Shown: positions 21,708 through 34,800 of the stretch, one piece after another
Numbering within the stretch: the stretch's first letter is position 1
Layout: the number at the start of each line of letters is the position of its first letter
Assembly (NCBI GenBank): GCA_037127255.1
Contig: JBANSL010000008.1
Coordinates: forward strand, 10,423,396-10,487,395
Length of the DNA stretch: 64,000 nucleotides
From: Persicaria tinctoria
Taxonomy: Eukaryota > Streptophyta > Magnoliopsida > Caryophyllales > Polygonaceae
Direction: 5' to 3'
Position numbers and translations under genes: made by a program
The notes under the pieces: model-generated
What the model was told of the DNA's origin: nothing
Databases searched by the model: none
The model's input: the letters and a program-made list of their open reading frames with translations, nothing else

Positions 21708-24700
21708 TGGAGCAACAACTGAATCAGCAATTGGAATCCACTGCGATCGATCCGAACAGCGAGTTGTATCTGCACCACTCTGATCATCCGAATTACATCC
21801 TTTCTACTCGTCTTCTGAGCGAAGGTAACTATAATCACTGGAAACGATCGGTTGAAGTATCATTGCTTGCGAAGAACAAGCTTGGTTTTATCACCGGCAC
21901 CTGTGCCCGTCCTGATTCGCCTCCGACAATGGTTGCACAATAGGAAAGATGCAACACAATGGTGATTTCCTGGCTTTTACATTCAGTCGGCAAAGATATT
22001 GCCGAGAGCGTCATCTATTGCTCAACTGCGAAAGAGATCTGGCGTCTTCTCAGCAAACGGTATTCACAGTCGAATCAAGCTCGAATCTACCAGATTCAGC
22101 AAGATCTTGCTTTAAATTCTCAAGGTTCTTTATCTGTAACTGCTTTCTTTACTAAGATGAAAACACTGTGGGATGAATACGTTCTTCTACTTGAAATCCC
22201 AATCTGTAATTGTGATGCTTGATCTGGTGGTGTGTTGACCAAGATTCTTGAGAATCAGCAAATCATGCAATTCCTCATGGGCCTCAATGATTCTTTCAGT
22301 TCGGTTAGAGGAAATGTGTTGATGATGAGACCATTTCCTGATATTGATGAAATTTTCAAAATTGTTACTCAAGAAGAGAAGCAGCGTGAGATTACAAGTT
22401 CTCCTGGTGCATCTTCATCTTCAGATGCTGCTGCTTTTGCTACTTTTGGACGAGGTAGAGGTCGTGGATCTCCTACTCGTGGATCGTCATCTTCTTCTAG
22501 TCCTTCCGCTACTGGTAGGGGCAGAGGTCGTCCCGGATACTTTTGTGAGCATTGCAAGATGACCGGTCATTCTATCTCTCGTTGTTACAAGCTTTCTGGT
22601 GAATTCTGTGACCATTGCAAGATTCCTGGTCACAGAATTGCCAAGTGCTACAAGTTGCAGGTTAATCCTCCACATTTTGCTGAGAGGAAAGTTGCTGCTA
22701 TTGCTTCTGATTCTCCTCCAACACTGACGTCCGAACAATACATTCAACTAATGGGCCTACTCAATCAGTGTTCTCCAAGATCTCCAGCTTCTCAGGCATC
22801 TTCACCATCTGTTTCTACAAGTGCTTTGTTGGCAGGTAATAGTTTATGTCTTCTTACTCATAATATCAATTCATTTTGGATCCTAGATAGTGGGGCTACC
22901 GATCATATTTGTCCCAACCTATCATCATTTTGTACATACACTCCCTTGTCATCTCCACAATATATGACCATTCCAAATGACTCTCAAATACCCATAAAAA
23001 ACAAAGGTACAGTCCAGGTTACCCCATCAATCAAGTTGGTGAATGTCCTTCGTATTCCTGATTTTCAATTCAATTTGATTTCTATACACAAACTGTCATT
23101 AGACCTTTCTATGAATGTTGTTTTTACACCAACTTCATGTTTCCTTCAGGCCCTTTCAACGAGGACAACACAAGTGCTTGGTAAACTTTCAAGAGGCCTT
23201 TACATCCTCGACTGTCATTCCCATAATACAACCTCCACAAATGACATTTCATCCATCTTTTCTGCTTCATTACATTCTGTACATTCAGTGCATTCAAATT
23301 ATGTTCTATGGCATTGTAGATTGGGGCATGTGCCTTTTGACATTTTGAAACACATTCCATCTGCTGGTAATTGTGCTTTGAATAAAACTGCTGGCATTTG
23401 TCGTGTTTGCCCTCAAGCTAGACAGCAAAGGCAACCTTTTCCATTAAGTGATCACAAAATTACTTCCCCTTTTCACTTGATTCACATTGATACATGTGGT
23501 CCATATCACTCTCCTACCTATAATGGCTACACATATTTCTTGAGCATAGTTGACGACTACTCTAGACTCACATGGACTCACTTATTATCATCCAAGAGTG
23601 ATGCTTTTACTGTCCTCAAATCCTTTGTGATGTTTGCTGAAACACAGTTCACCACCAAAGTGTAGAACATCAGGTCTGATAATGCTCATGAGTTTTTAGG
23701 TTCTAATGCCACTTCCTTTTATTATTCCAAAGGCATTAACCACCAATCCAGTTGTGTCTATACTCCACAACAAAATGGCATTGTCGAAAGAAAACACAAG
23801 CATCTTCTTGAGACTGCCCGAGCCTTGCCATTTCAATCAAATTTACCTATTTCATACTGGGGTGAATGCCTTCTAACAGCTACATACATCATCAACCGTC
23901 TACTTTTGCCTTCTCTTAAACACAAGTCACCATTTGAGCTTCTTTTCTCCAAACCACCCTCATACAGTCACTTGCGCACCTTTGGTTGCTTGTGCTTTGT
24001 TACCAAACCCAAACCACATCAAGACAAGCTTCAACTAAGAGCAGATCCTTTCATATTCCTTGGATATCCCCTTGGCAAAAAGGCATAAAAGTTCTGCACA
24101 TCCCTAGTCGACAAATAGTCTCCTCTAGAGATGTTGTTTTTCATGAAACTATCTTTCCTTTTAAAACCATATCACATGACAATGCTCCAACTCTCCCTGT
24201 GGTTGCTCAGGACATTGAGTCTCACACAATTATTCAAGCACATCAGCCAGTAGATGCTCCTCCTTACTGATCATGCACATTTAGGTAGTGTTAATATAGG
24301 CATTTAGATGTGTTTAAGTAGGGTAAAATGCATAAGTTTAGAGTAGTTTTCATGTTTTCATCATGTTTCGATTAGAGTCGGAATCTACAATTTTTGTGCA
24401 TGATTTCAGGTGATTGCAAAGAGGTGGAGGTAAGCTCGAGCCAATGCTCAAAGATTTGACGAAAATAGAAGAGCACGAGAGCCGAGGAGAGGAGCTAATC
24501 ATGAAGAATTGATTGGAGCTGTCCAAACTGTCGAAGCTGTACTAAAACGAGTCGTTTGAAGGCTGTAGTTATCGGATCGGGGCGTATTTATACTTGTTGG
24601 AAAGAGGATTCGAAGACCTACAACTTTCGTGTTTATGACTTTTCCAAATTCGGCCCTGAAAATAGCGAAATCTGGACACCAAGATAACTGTTGAATATAA

Positions 24701-27468
24701 CTCGGGTGGAGCAAGTAGAACTCGGCCGAGTTATGTGGTGGCGAGCCCGAGTTTTGTGTCGATTGCAAGAGAGAGAGCCGTTACACAGAAGGATGTTAAT
24801 TTTCTTTTAATTATTAATTTAATTTGGAAAAAAAGGGGGGACATGAAACGTTGTTTTTCGGGGAAGAACAAGAAAAGCTTTTTGTTTTTAGTTAGGAGCA
24901 TGGAACGAACAGGTTGAGTACGAGGAACCATGGGAGACCTTTTGGGATTGTTTTAACCATGAACCACTAAATCTCTTGCTTGGGACAATTAATCGAAGCG
25001 TCGGGTTTATCATTTCATTGTGAGATTTCTATATCCTAATACTCCTCTTCGAATATTATCAATTCTTTGCATCGAATGTTTAGAGTTTTCGTGAATTTCC
25101 ATTAGCTTGATCAACTGATGCTTTTCATGATAATCTATAGCTAGATATAGATAATTTCTTGTTGAATTATCTATATTCTTGAGTAGCGAAGTATAAATCT
25201 CTGAAACTGGTTGATTTAGGGATTTGTATAAAGAATTGATTTGCAATTGATGCAATAACTGGTTGTGTGCATCGATTGTCTTTGTTGATTTCCTTTAAGC
25301 TTTGTCGATTATTGAATTGAATCTTGATAGTTTCAAGGTTGTTTGATAATTAGGGTTTTCAGGGTCTGGTTGTCATGTTAACTAGATTCGATAAGGAATT
25401 GGATTCAAAAGACCCATTCTTTCCACAACAAAGTATTCAAGAGAAACTTATCTTTTCGATATCAATGATCAATGAACAAACCTAATTGCTGAGATTGATT
25501 GACCTGAGCTATTCTCTCATATTCATTCATTTAATCTGTTTTATTTTATTGTTTTGCTTACTTTTGCATTCTTAGTTAGTTTACACCATCACAATCCCCC
25601 CTCTTTGTTTTTTTGTTCTTGTTGACACACTTGACTTGCATACGAATCATAGACTCTCTGTGGGATCGACATGTACTTGCCAAACTACATTAGTTAGGTT
25701 AGTCGGATTTATTTAATAGGATTTAAGGCGACTGAAAATCCTCTATCACTTACTCATCAAATCACCCTTTATTTGTGCCTCACCTTGATGACCCAATTGG
25801 TCCTTCTTTGAGAAGAAGCACTCGTCCTCATGTTGCCCCATCTCATCTTAGAGATTTTGTATGTAATACCGTGGGGGATCTTGATGTTTCACATAAGTGT
25901 TGTGTTGCTTATCCTTTGGCCTCCACATCTGTTTCTCCCTCCCCATCCCTCATTGAACCCAGAACTTTCAAACAAGCTTCTAAGGATCCAAAATGGGTTG
26001 ATGCAATGAACAAGGAGATACAAGCTTTAACTATTAACAACACCTGTAATTTAGTTGATTTGCCTGCAGGGAAACATCCTATAACATGTAAATGGGTTTA
26101 CAAGATTAAACTCAAGTCTGATGGATCAGTGGAGCGATACAAAGCTCATCTAGTGGCTCGTGGTTACACATAGGTTGAAGAAGTTGATTATGCTGACATC
26201 TTCTCTCCAGTGATCAAAATGTCTACTGTAAGGTGCATTATTTCAGCTGCATTGTCTCAGAAATGGTCTTTATACCAATTAGACATCAATAACGCTTTCT
26301 TACATGGGGATTTAACTGAGGAAGTATATATGCAAGTGCCACAAGGCATTCCCAATCTCACCAACAAGGTTTGCAGATTGGTCAAATCTCTTTATGGTTT
26401 GAAGTAGGCGTCTCGACAGTGGTTTGCTAAGCTCACTGCTACCCTTTTACAACAAGGGTTCTTGCAATCAAAGAACGATTATTCACTCTTTCTCAAGTCA
26501 TCTTCCTCAGGATCTGTGATTGTTGCAGTGTACGTGGATGACATTATCATCACTGGTTCGGATCATCAAGCTATCACTCCTCTCAAGGCTCGCCTTCACC
26601 AACTGTTCAGTATCAAGGATCTTGGGCACTTGAATTTCTTTCTAGGAATTGAGTTCACCTACCTGCATAATGCTGTTCTAATGTCTCAACGCAAGTTTGC
26701 TAAAGAGATTGTGTCCGAAAGTGGGATTCAATTCTCTTATGATATCAAGGTTCCTCTTACTCCTCTTAACACCAAATTGATTGCTAATCAGGGTGTTTGT
26801 CTAGCTAATCCGAAATTCTACAAATGTTTGGTTGGGAAATTAAATTTTCTCACGAACACCCGTCCGGATTTGTCTTTCACAGTTCAATACCTGAGCCAAT
26901 TTATGTCTGCACCTTGTGAGCCACATCTCCAGACCCTTCTTCCCACGATTCAGTATGTTCATGGATCGATTGATAAAGGAATTATCATACATGGCAAAAC
27001 AGATTTGGTTCTCCATGCTTTCTCTGATTCAGACTGACTGCTTGTCCGACCTCAAGACGCTCGGTTACTGGGTATCTTGTCACACTTGGAGGCTCCCCAA
27101 TCACATGGAAATCAAAGAAACAATCAACAGTTTCCAGGAGTTCTGCAGAGGCAGAATACAGAGCTATGGCCCTTGCTTCTGCAGAGCTTGTATGGTTGGT
27201 TCGCCTACTTCGAGAACTAGGTGTTTCCAACCTGACTCCAGCCACATTGTTCTGTGACAACACATCAGCTATGCACATTGCGAAGAATCCCGTATTTCAC
27301 GAGAGAACGAAGCATATTGACATCTATTGTCACTTCACACGAGAACGTATTCTTGATGGCATTTTACAGTTGGTTCATGTTCCTACAAAGGAACAGCTAG
27401 CGGATGTCTTGACAAAGATTCTTCCATCACCACAGCATTCTTACATATTGTCCAAGCTCATAATGTGA
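21708..27468 (+). pseudogene. Copia gag-pol polyprotein, interrupted
   Basis: An ATG at 21708 opens gag (MEQQLNQQLESTAIDPNSEL; then NYNHWKRSVEVSLLAKNK). Two zinc knuckles follow, CEHCKMTGHSISRC and CDHCKIPGHRIAKC (about 22540-22655). Next come the protease motif LDSGATDHICPN (about 22885), integrase HCRLGH and IHIDTCGPY with SIVDDYSRLTW, reverse transcriptase with LDINNAFLHGDL and YVDDIIITGS (about 26535), and RNase H ending in FCDNTSAMHIAKNP and KHIDIYCHF. Breaks: TAG at 21941, TGA at 22221, TAG at 23663, TAA at 24086, an inserted solo LTR at 24268-25748, TAGs at 26171 and 26405, and a small frameshift near 27035. No functional polyprotein can be made. Removing the solo LTR restores only the local frame. 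Confidence 0.92.
24268..25748 (+). mobile_element. Solo LTR, probably Ty3/gypsy (Tat/Athila-like)
   Basis: The 1481-bp insert begins TGATCATGCA and ends CCTCTATCA (TG...CA), with the 5-bp duplication CTTAC at 24263-24267 and 25749-25753. It has no coding capacity. Near its right end is CTCTGTGGGATCGAC, a word typical of the U5 region of Tat/Athila LTRs. It splits the copia pol frame between integrase and reverse transcriptase, so it is younger than the copia element. The lineage call rests on that motif only; TG...CA with a 5-bp duplication is firm evidence for an LTR. Confidence 0.82.
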
Positions 27469-27478
27469 TTCCAAGCTT

Positions 27479-27487
27479 GAGAGGGGA
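27479..27487 (+). promoter_or_regulatory. Polypurine tract
   Basis: GAGAGGGGA immediately precedes the 3' LTR, in the position expected for plus-strand priming. Confidence 0.75.
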
Positions 27488-27706
27488 TGTTGAACCCGAT
27501 TTTACATAAGTGTTGAACCCGGTTTTATCTAGATTAGGTGAAACGCACCATTTTACTTTGAGTTGTATAAATTGATTCTGTTTCGTTGTACAGAGTAACG
27601 AAACCAGTTGGAATTACAAATCCTCTTTTTCCTCATTTCGATTCTCTCCTTCTCTTCAATCTCCGAGCTCCATTCATGGTGTTTTCTTGAATTCCAACTG
27701 ATAACA
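27488..27706 (+). repeat. Copia 3' LTR
   Basis: 219 bp, TGTTGAACCC to GATAACA, colinear with the 5' LTR and about 6% different by eye. Confidence 0.93.
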
Positions 27707-29173
27707 GAGACGTCAACCTATATATAAAAAAAAATAAAAATAAATAAATTAGATTATGGTTTGTTTAAATATTCCACGGATTAATCTAATTAACAAAGGT
27801 AATAGGCTAGGAGTAGAAAGGAGTAGTCATAGGAGTAGAAAGGAGTAGTCATAGGGCCGAATTAGAAAATAGGGATCCTTCATTCCCTAGTGGTTGCTCT
27901 CAGGGAAATACGGTAAATAAGTGAGCTTTGGGGTATGAACTCCCGACTCCGAATCATTTCATCCTTGTGTTTAGTCTTTCCATGTGATTATAAACCTATA
28001 AAAATACCATATCCTTCAATAAATACATTTCATTACTATATGGTATTTATTTTTATTTTATTTTATCTTATCTCTTTTTTAATCATGTATTTTATCTTAT
28101 CTCTAGCACTGGTAAGCATTGGATCAAATGAAAGTGTGTATTAAAATTTTATAACGACGCACCGATAGAAGATTATTACGGAGTATTATTATTATTATTA
28201 TTGCTATAGTCTTTTAATTTTAATACTCTTCTAATTCGGTAAAACATGTCGTTTATATTCACACATGTTTTTTTGTTTAAAAATACGTGGAAAATATATA
28301 ACTTAGAAAATAAAAAAATGATGTATAGAAGCCTTTTCAGATTAGCTAGTAACAATATAAACACAATACAAAAACTTAATCTAATTTTTAAATTAACTAA
28401 GAAATCTACTAACAATATAAACCCAGATATAAAAACACAATATAAAATCAATGTGAGAAAGTGATAGCAAAAGAAAGAAATTTAGGATTTTTTTAAGGGC
28501 TAGAAAAGTAAAATCGTATGTTTAACTGGGTTATTAAATATTTATTGGGTGAGTGTTGGTGCGGGTTATGAGAGCGGGTATTTGGTGAAAAATCATCATC
28601 CATACTCGCCCCATCACCGGCATCATCTGTCGCTCGCTTTTTGTGGATTTTCACCTGCAAAATTGGTGCGCGCGGATTGAGCGGGTGAATTGAATATCCC
28701 TACCTTATTTTAAGCTATATTACACGAAAACAGAAACGGAAACCGGAAAAGAAACGGAAACGGGAAAACGACAATCTAAATTTTGTAGGAAACAGAAACG
28801 TCGAGGAAACGACAACATGAATTATATGTTCATTTAAAGGTCTAAAGAAGAGCAATAAACATATCATCAAGTCATACACAAAATGCAACATTATGCTACA
28901 AATTGAAATGTTCAATACTGTGATAAACAGTGTCCTTACGACCTTACTCCTTAACAGAAATCATCATAGACATATCAAACATTTTAAATGTCCGTACTCC
29001 TCTTCGACTCTATTAGTTGCAGAGTCGGTTGTTGGCTTACTTTATTTAACACTATGACTTCCACTAGGACCACTACTCGCATTTGAGGATGACACAGCGA
29101 GAGCCGAGAGGGAGAGAGTGTTGAGCAAACGAGAGTTTAACAAGAGAGCACACCGAGCATATGGAGAGGGTCA
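27707..29173. other. Intergenic, AT-rich
   Basis: No gene. A 21-bp tandem duplication (TAGGAGTAGAAAGGAGTAG followed by TCA) lies at about 27808-27854. An ATT microsatellite is at about 28184-28202. The rest is AT-rich, with small frames unlike known proteins. Confidence 0.45.
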
Positions 29174-29181
29174 CCGGAAGG

Positions 29182-29553
29182 TAGGGCTGTCATATGAGCT
29201 GAACAGCTTGAGCTCGGCTCGAAAAAGGCTCGACTCGAGCTCGTTCACTTGCCGAAACAAGCCGAGCCTGAACATGATTTTAAGCTCGGTTGAAAGATCG
29301 GCTCGTTCGATTTAGGCTCGAATAGCTCGAATTCTGTGAAATTTTCTGTAAATTAATATGTTATGACCAAGTAAAACTACTTATAGCTCAAAAAAAGCTC
29401 GGCTCGAGCTCGTTCATTTACTAAAACAAGCCGAGCTTGAACAAAAAAGAGAGCTCGTTTAAAAATTGAGCTCGGCTCGGCTCGAGCTCGTTTAACAAAT
29501 GAACAAGCTTGAACCTGCCAAGCTCGGCTCATTTGGCTCGAATAACACCCCTA
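29182..29553. mobile_element. hAT-type MITE
   Basis: 372 bp with ends TAGGGCTGTC and AACACCCCTA. The flanking octamers CCGGAAGG (29174-29181) and CCGAAAGG (29554-29561) match at 7 of 8 positions. The arms are made of repeated GCTCGAGCTCGG words on both sides of a short AT-rich centre. Confidence 0.8.
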
Positions 29554-29561
29554 CCGAAAGG

Positions 29562-31860
29562 GAGGAGAGGAGGGAAGACCAAAAATGGAGGAGAAGGAGG
29601 CGACAAGGCTAGATGGAAACGGGAGTTTCAAACGAAAGGAAGGGGAAACATGATTTAGAGTTTGATTTTTTTTTTCAATTATAAAATTTGTGGAGACACC
29701 ACCTGTCAATGCATACACGTTTCTAACCAAGCAGAAACGTTTCTTACTAAATGGAAACGGTTAAGGTTTCTGACTTTACTGGTCAACGAAACGATTAAAG
29801 TTTTTGATCTCTCCGAAACGTTTCTAAGGCGTTTCCCCGGAGCTTCGGAGTTTCTTTATTTCCAGAAACGTAAAACCGCAGTAAATCCTAATTTGATTGC
29901 CGAAACTTACTTAAACTGCTAAGTTCTCCCCTACATCACTACAAAGCAGTGTGTCTTGTTTGTGGCGTGATTCTCTATTCGAAAAGATATCATATAACAG
30001 ACAATCAGACATTAGAGGGTTGAATTGAGAAATCTGTCTTTCGTGCATTACAATTTTTATGTCACCAAATCCTAACACGTGTGACTGTGTGAGTGGATTA
30101 CACATTTAAACGCTAATCAGGACCGTCGAAAAGAGTAATTATGCACTAAAAAGGTGAAATCGCTCTCACCGGGCGCCCCTCGCCCTTGACCCGACGGAGA
30201 CTGTGAGATGAGGTAAATCATGGTAACTCAACCGATAACAAGAGTTTAGAAGCAATGCTCACTGCACAACAGGAGCCTCTCATTTGAGAGTAGTTATTTT
30301 ATGTTTTTGGTGGGTAAATGTACTGGTTAAATTTAATTTCACATTTTCACTCACAAAAACACCTAATTTTCTCACTTGAAGAAAAGCACTTTTTTTTCAT
30401 ATATCTGACAGTGATTTATCCAATACATCATTGGCCAGTAACTGAACACCGTCCCGCTATTTTTCAAATAAATTCCTCCACCCTTTTTCCTCCCGGCTCC
30501 CCCTTTCCCTAACTTTGCTCATTTATTTCTCAATGACAGTTTTTCTTACAAAATATCCAAAAAATACCCCAAACAATATGCCAAAAAGAGAATAAAAAAG
30601 CTTCTTTTTTTCAACAAAAAAAAAATCTTTTCAATAAAATAATCCCGTGCTTTATTTTTCTAGGATATAGATTAAACTTTTCGATTTTGTAAATATTTCA
30701 CTAAATTCATTAAACAATATTTCACTAACTAATTTTTAAATATTTTTTTATTTAAGGTTCACCAATTTTGTTTTTAAAGTTTTCGTTTATAATAAAAGAT
30801 GTTTAACCATGTTCAAGATCGATAAAAATAATACTCTGCTGCTTTGTTTAATAGGGTATATTTGCAGTGAATAAGTGAATTGCATTTCCCCCGTTCCCAC
30901 TGTTCACACTCTTTGAACATTGATTTCATTTATTTTTATCCTCCGTACTATGATTTGTTTAAGAGGGTATATTATATTTGCAGTGAATAAGTGAATTCCC
31001 CCCGTTGTAGATTTCGTGCGATATTGGTCGGTCTTTACTCCCAACTTTAACTCCGCAACGAACCCGCCATTTTCAAACCTGATAGATGCTTTTCTAGTTG
31101 AGTGTTCTCATTTTGCAGCTTAAAAAAACACAACTTTTCCTCTGTTGGATTTGGATGTGCTCTCTTTTGATTTGAGATGGTCACAGAGAGAGAAGGAATT
31201 TTTAGGTGTGGTAACGGGGAATCTGTATATGATGATGAGCAATTCATCGAAAGGTCGATTTCTTTAGGGCGCATGAAAGAGATCGAAAAGGAAGAGTCTT
31301 TGAGGATAAAAACAAGCACTTGATAATACAATAGAGGGCAATAGGCCACACCCCCTTTGGTCCGCGTGCTTGTAAGCTTAAAAAAGAGCAAAAAGGAGTG
31401 ACCTTTTCTCTCTCTCTTGGATTATTGTGAGATTGGCCCACCCTTTAGATTTCAGAACCTTTTGCAGAAGTTTTGTTCCTTGATTTTGGATTCTTTTTTT
31501 TTAAGACCTTCTCCTTCCCTTACCCCCTTTTCTTTTTTTTGACTTTAATTTTGCCCTCTTCTCCCTCACTGTTTGATTTTCTTTCCCTCCCCCCTCACTT
31601 CCAGAGATGAACAAACAGTAGATTCTCTTCTTCTGTTCCCTGTTGTAATTGGGGTAACATTGTTCATCCTTTTTTGTCTGGGTTGGTGAACTGATTTCAG
31701 TGGTTTGGGTAATTTCCCCCCTTTAGAGCTCTTTTTTGGTGGATTGGAGAAATGGGATTTTGGGTTTTCTGGGTTCAAACAGTCCTCCTGTTTTCTTGAT
31801 GCTACAAGGGTTTTCTTCAATTTAGCCTGTTCTTTTTTGTATACACAACACAACACATTG
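29562..31860. other. Intergenic and ARF5 upstream region
   Basis: No coding gene is recognised. 29.6-31.0 kb is AT-rich. The last 700 bp is pyrimidine-rich on the + strand with many CTCTCT and TTCTTT runs, as in plant promoters and 5' leaders. It should hold the ARF5 promoter and 5' untranslated region, but no TATA box can be assigned with confidence. A TTTCAG at 31695-31700 could be the acceptor of a leader intron. Confidence 0.5.
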
Positions 31861-34800
31861 ATGGCTTCATCTATTCTTGAGGAGACCAAGATTTTGAAGG
31901 AAATGCAGGATCAAAATGGTTTGTTCTTCTGCAATTCCTTGTAAAGTTTCCATCTTTATAACAAGTTCAGTGTTTTTCATTTGGGGGATTGGTGCTTTGT
32001 GATTCATGGTTTCAGGAGGGAGGAAGCCCATACACTCGGAGCTATGGCATGCTTGTGCTGGCCCCTTAGTTTCATTGCCCCAGGTTGGGGGTCTAGTGTA
32101 CTACTTTCCACAGGGCCACAGTGAACAGGTTTGATTCACACTTGTTCTTCATCTTTACTGCTTTATAAGGATGTAGTCATCTCTAATTCTGAGTGGGAGT
32201 TTTGAGTCATATGTTCTTGTTTTAGGGGTTGTTTGGTATAACTACACGCATCGAGTTGCAATAAGGGATTGGATGAGGCAGGTGTCGGGTTGGAATGTCA
32301 TTTCTATAGTTGTGTTTGATAGCTTCTAATCATTTTTAGCTCGTGTGTTAAAGTTGAGAATCTCATTCCCAAAGTATTGGGTTTGATACCCATTCCTGTG
32401 CATTGGAAACACTCTCTCGTACATTAGTCGGGAAAAGAGTGCGTACAACTTAGCCTCAGACCCTGCCTAGGGCCTAGGCGGGATAAACTGAGAATGTTGT
32501 TGTTGTCCTGTGTATTGATACGATACCTTTTTTGTTGAAACTTGAAAGCATTTTGATTTTTGTTCAAGAAGATTCTATTAAGAGAATTATGCAGCTGCAA
32601 AGCATGTTTTTGTCTGAAAAATTTACGCGAATCTCGCCTTTGTCGCTGCAGGTAGCAGCTTCAACAAAGCGGTCTGCGACCTCACAGGTCCCTAACTACC
32701 CTAATCTCCCATCTCAGTTGCTGTGTCAAGTTCACAATGTGACCCTGCACGTATGCTTTCGTCTCTCCCTCAGCTCATTTCTTTCATCTAGTACTCGATC
32801 TCGAGTTTGCAAAGCCATAGGCTCAAGTCTATTCACACTTGTTTCTTACAATGTGCTTGTGTTTGACAGACTGATAAAGAAACGGATGAAATCTTTGCCC
32901 AGATGAGCCTCCAGCCCATCAAATCCGTAAGTTCAATCCACAACTCTCAAAGTTCAGCTCAATTCATACACACAGGCTAAGATGGTCTGTTCTGGTGGAT
33001 CAGGAAAACGAAGTCTTCCATGTCGCGGATTTTGGTATCAAGCCCAGCAGACATCCAACCGAGTTCTTCTGTAAAACGTTGACAGCCAGCGACACAAGTA
33101 CTCATGGCGGTTTCTCAGTGCCTCGCCGTGCAGCAGAGAAGCTCTTCCCTCAACTGGTAGGTTCAGTTCAGAAGTATTCTATCCTATGAGATGTGAATTC
33201 AACAGCCTTATGAAATGTTATCCCTTTCTGCAATTCAGGATTACTCAATGCAGCCTCCAAATCAAGAACTAGTTGTTAGAGATTTGCATGATAACACATG
33301 GACATTCCGTCATATATACCGCGGTAAATACTGTCTACAATCTATCAACTGTAACCTCCTACATGTATGCTTGATTTTGTTGTGTTTAAGTCATTTTATG
33401 TGTTGTTGTAGGGCAACCGAAAAGGCATCTTCTCACTTCTGGATGGAGTGTTTTTGTTGGATCAAAGAGGCTTAGAGCTGGGGATTCGGTCCTCTTTATC
33501 AGGTAATGCAGGAACGCGTTCTTGCTCGTTATAGGATGCGTTTTACACGCTTCTTTCTATAGCAGATTTCGTGTCTAAATCGCCGTGTTCTGCCTCTATC
33601 TTAAGAGACGAGAAGTCGCAGTTGATGATTGGTGTGAGACGTGCAAACCGACAGCAAACCGCGTTGCCCTCATCTGTTCTCTCAGCTGACAGTATGCACA
33701 TTGGTGTCCTTGCAGCTGCAGCTCATGCTGCTGCTAACAGAAGCCAGTTTACTGTCTTTTACAATCCAAGGTATGGCATATGCATTTTCGATTATACGAT
33801 TTTTTAGGCTCAACCATTTGGTATGAACAAGTTGTATCTCTTGTATGATACAGGGCATGCCCTTCCGACTTTGTTATCCCTGTGAACAAGTTTCGCAAAG
33901 CAGTTTACGGGACACAGATTTCTGTTGGCATGAGGTTCGGGATGATGTTCGAAACAGAGGACTCTGGCAAACGCAGGTAAAGAACTCTGCCATCTCCACA
34001 TTGAAGCCCACAAAGTGATGTCGTCTGATGTCGAATATCAATAAATTTTCGCTGAGCAATGCTGCTGCAGGTACATGGGTACTATTGGCGGTGTAAGTGA
34101 CCTGGACGCGCTGAGGTGGCCTGGCTCCAAGTGGCGTAGCTTGCAGGTACAGACAGCATCATCATCAACTGCCATTTCATGACAGCACTTAAATGAGCCT
34201 TGTGATGTTGACAAATGTAGGTGGAGTGGGATGAGCCTGGGTGTGGTGATAAGCTCAACCGAGTGAGCCCATGGGAGATAGAGACACCGGAGAGCCTCTT
34301 CCTGTTCCCTTCCTTGACTTCGGGATTCAAACGACCATTTCCATCCGGCTACTTTGGTATGTCGAAGTCACTCTTTGCCTTGTCCTTTTTCATCTGATAG
34401 CGGATAAGTCATGTCTTCTGTCTTTTGGTGCTTGTAGGAGGAGAGTTCGAGTGGGGAAATCCGATGAAGAGGCCTTTCATACAAGCACCTGAGACCGCGC
34501 TAGGGAGCCTACAATACCCGTCTATCCCGAGCCTTTACTCAGAGGAGTTGATGAAGATGCTTCTTAGGCCTCAAACCATGAACCACTCTGGACTGCAAGG
34601 CTCATTCCCTTGTACAACCACGCAGTTGAAGCCGCAGCTCGCACCATCAGATGCTGAGAACGGATCTCTTCTGAATCCTGCTCAAGGGAGCTTAGCTGTT
34701 GAAGAGCCTGAAGTCGATAAGGACGCTAACCAGGAACAATATGACATCAGCCCGGAGAAGAGTAACAAGGTAGAGGCCGCGGTTGCAGCTGATCCTGTCA

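Larger units (their letters stand above)
21414..27706 (+). mobile_element. Ty1/copia LTR retrotransposon, full length but defective
   Basis: Two 219-bp LTRs (TGTTGAACCC...GATAACA) bound the element. A TGGTATCAGG primer site follows the left LTR and a purine tract precedes the right one. Between them the domain order is gag, two zinc knuckles, protease, integrase, reverse transcriptase, RNase H; integrase before RT defines Ty1/copia. A 1481-bp solo LTR interrupts it. By eye the LTRs differ at about 13 of 219 positions. The flanking pentamers (GGGAA and GAGAC) do not match, so the left junction has been rearranged, consistent with the inverted repeat there. Confidence 0.93.

Noticed and set aside
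31705..31944. A longer ARF5 N-terminus from an upstream in-frame start at 31705
   Set aside because: The codon there is TTG, not ATG. The ATG at 31861 gives the [16 protein letters not shown] start that matches ARF5 relatives.
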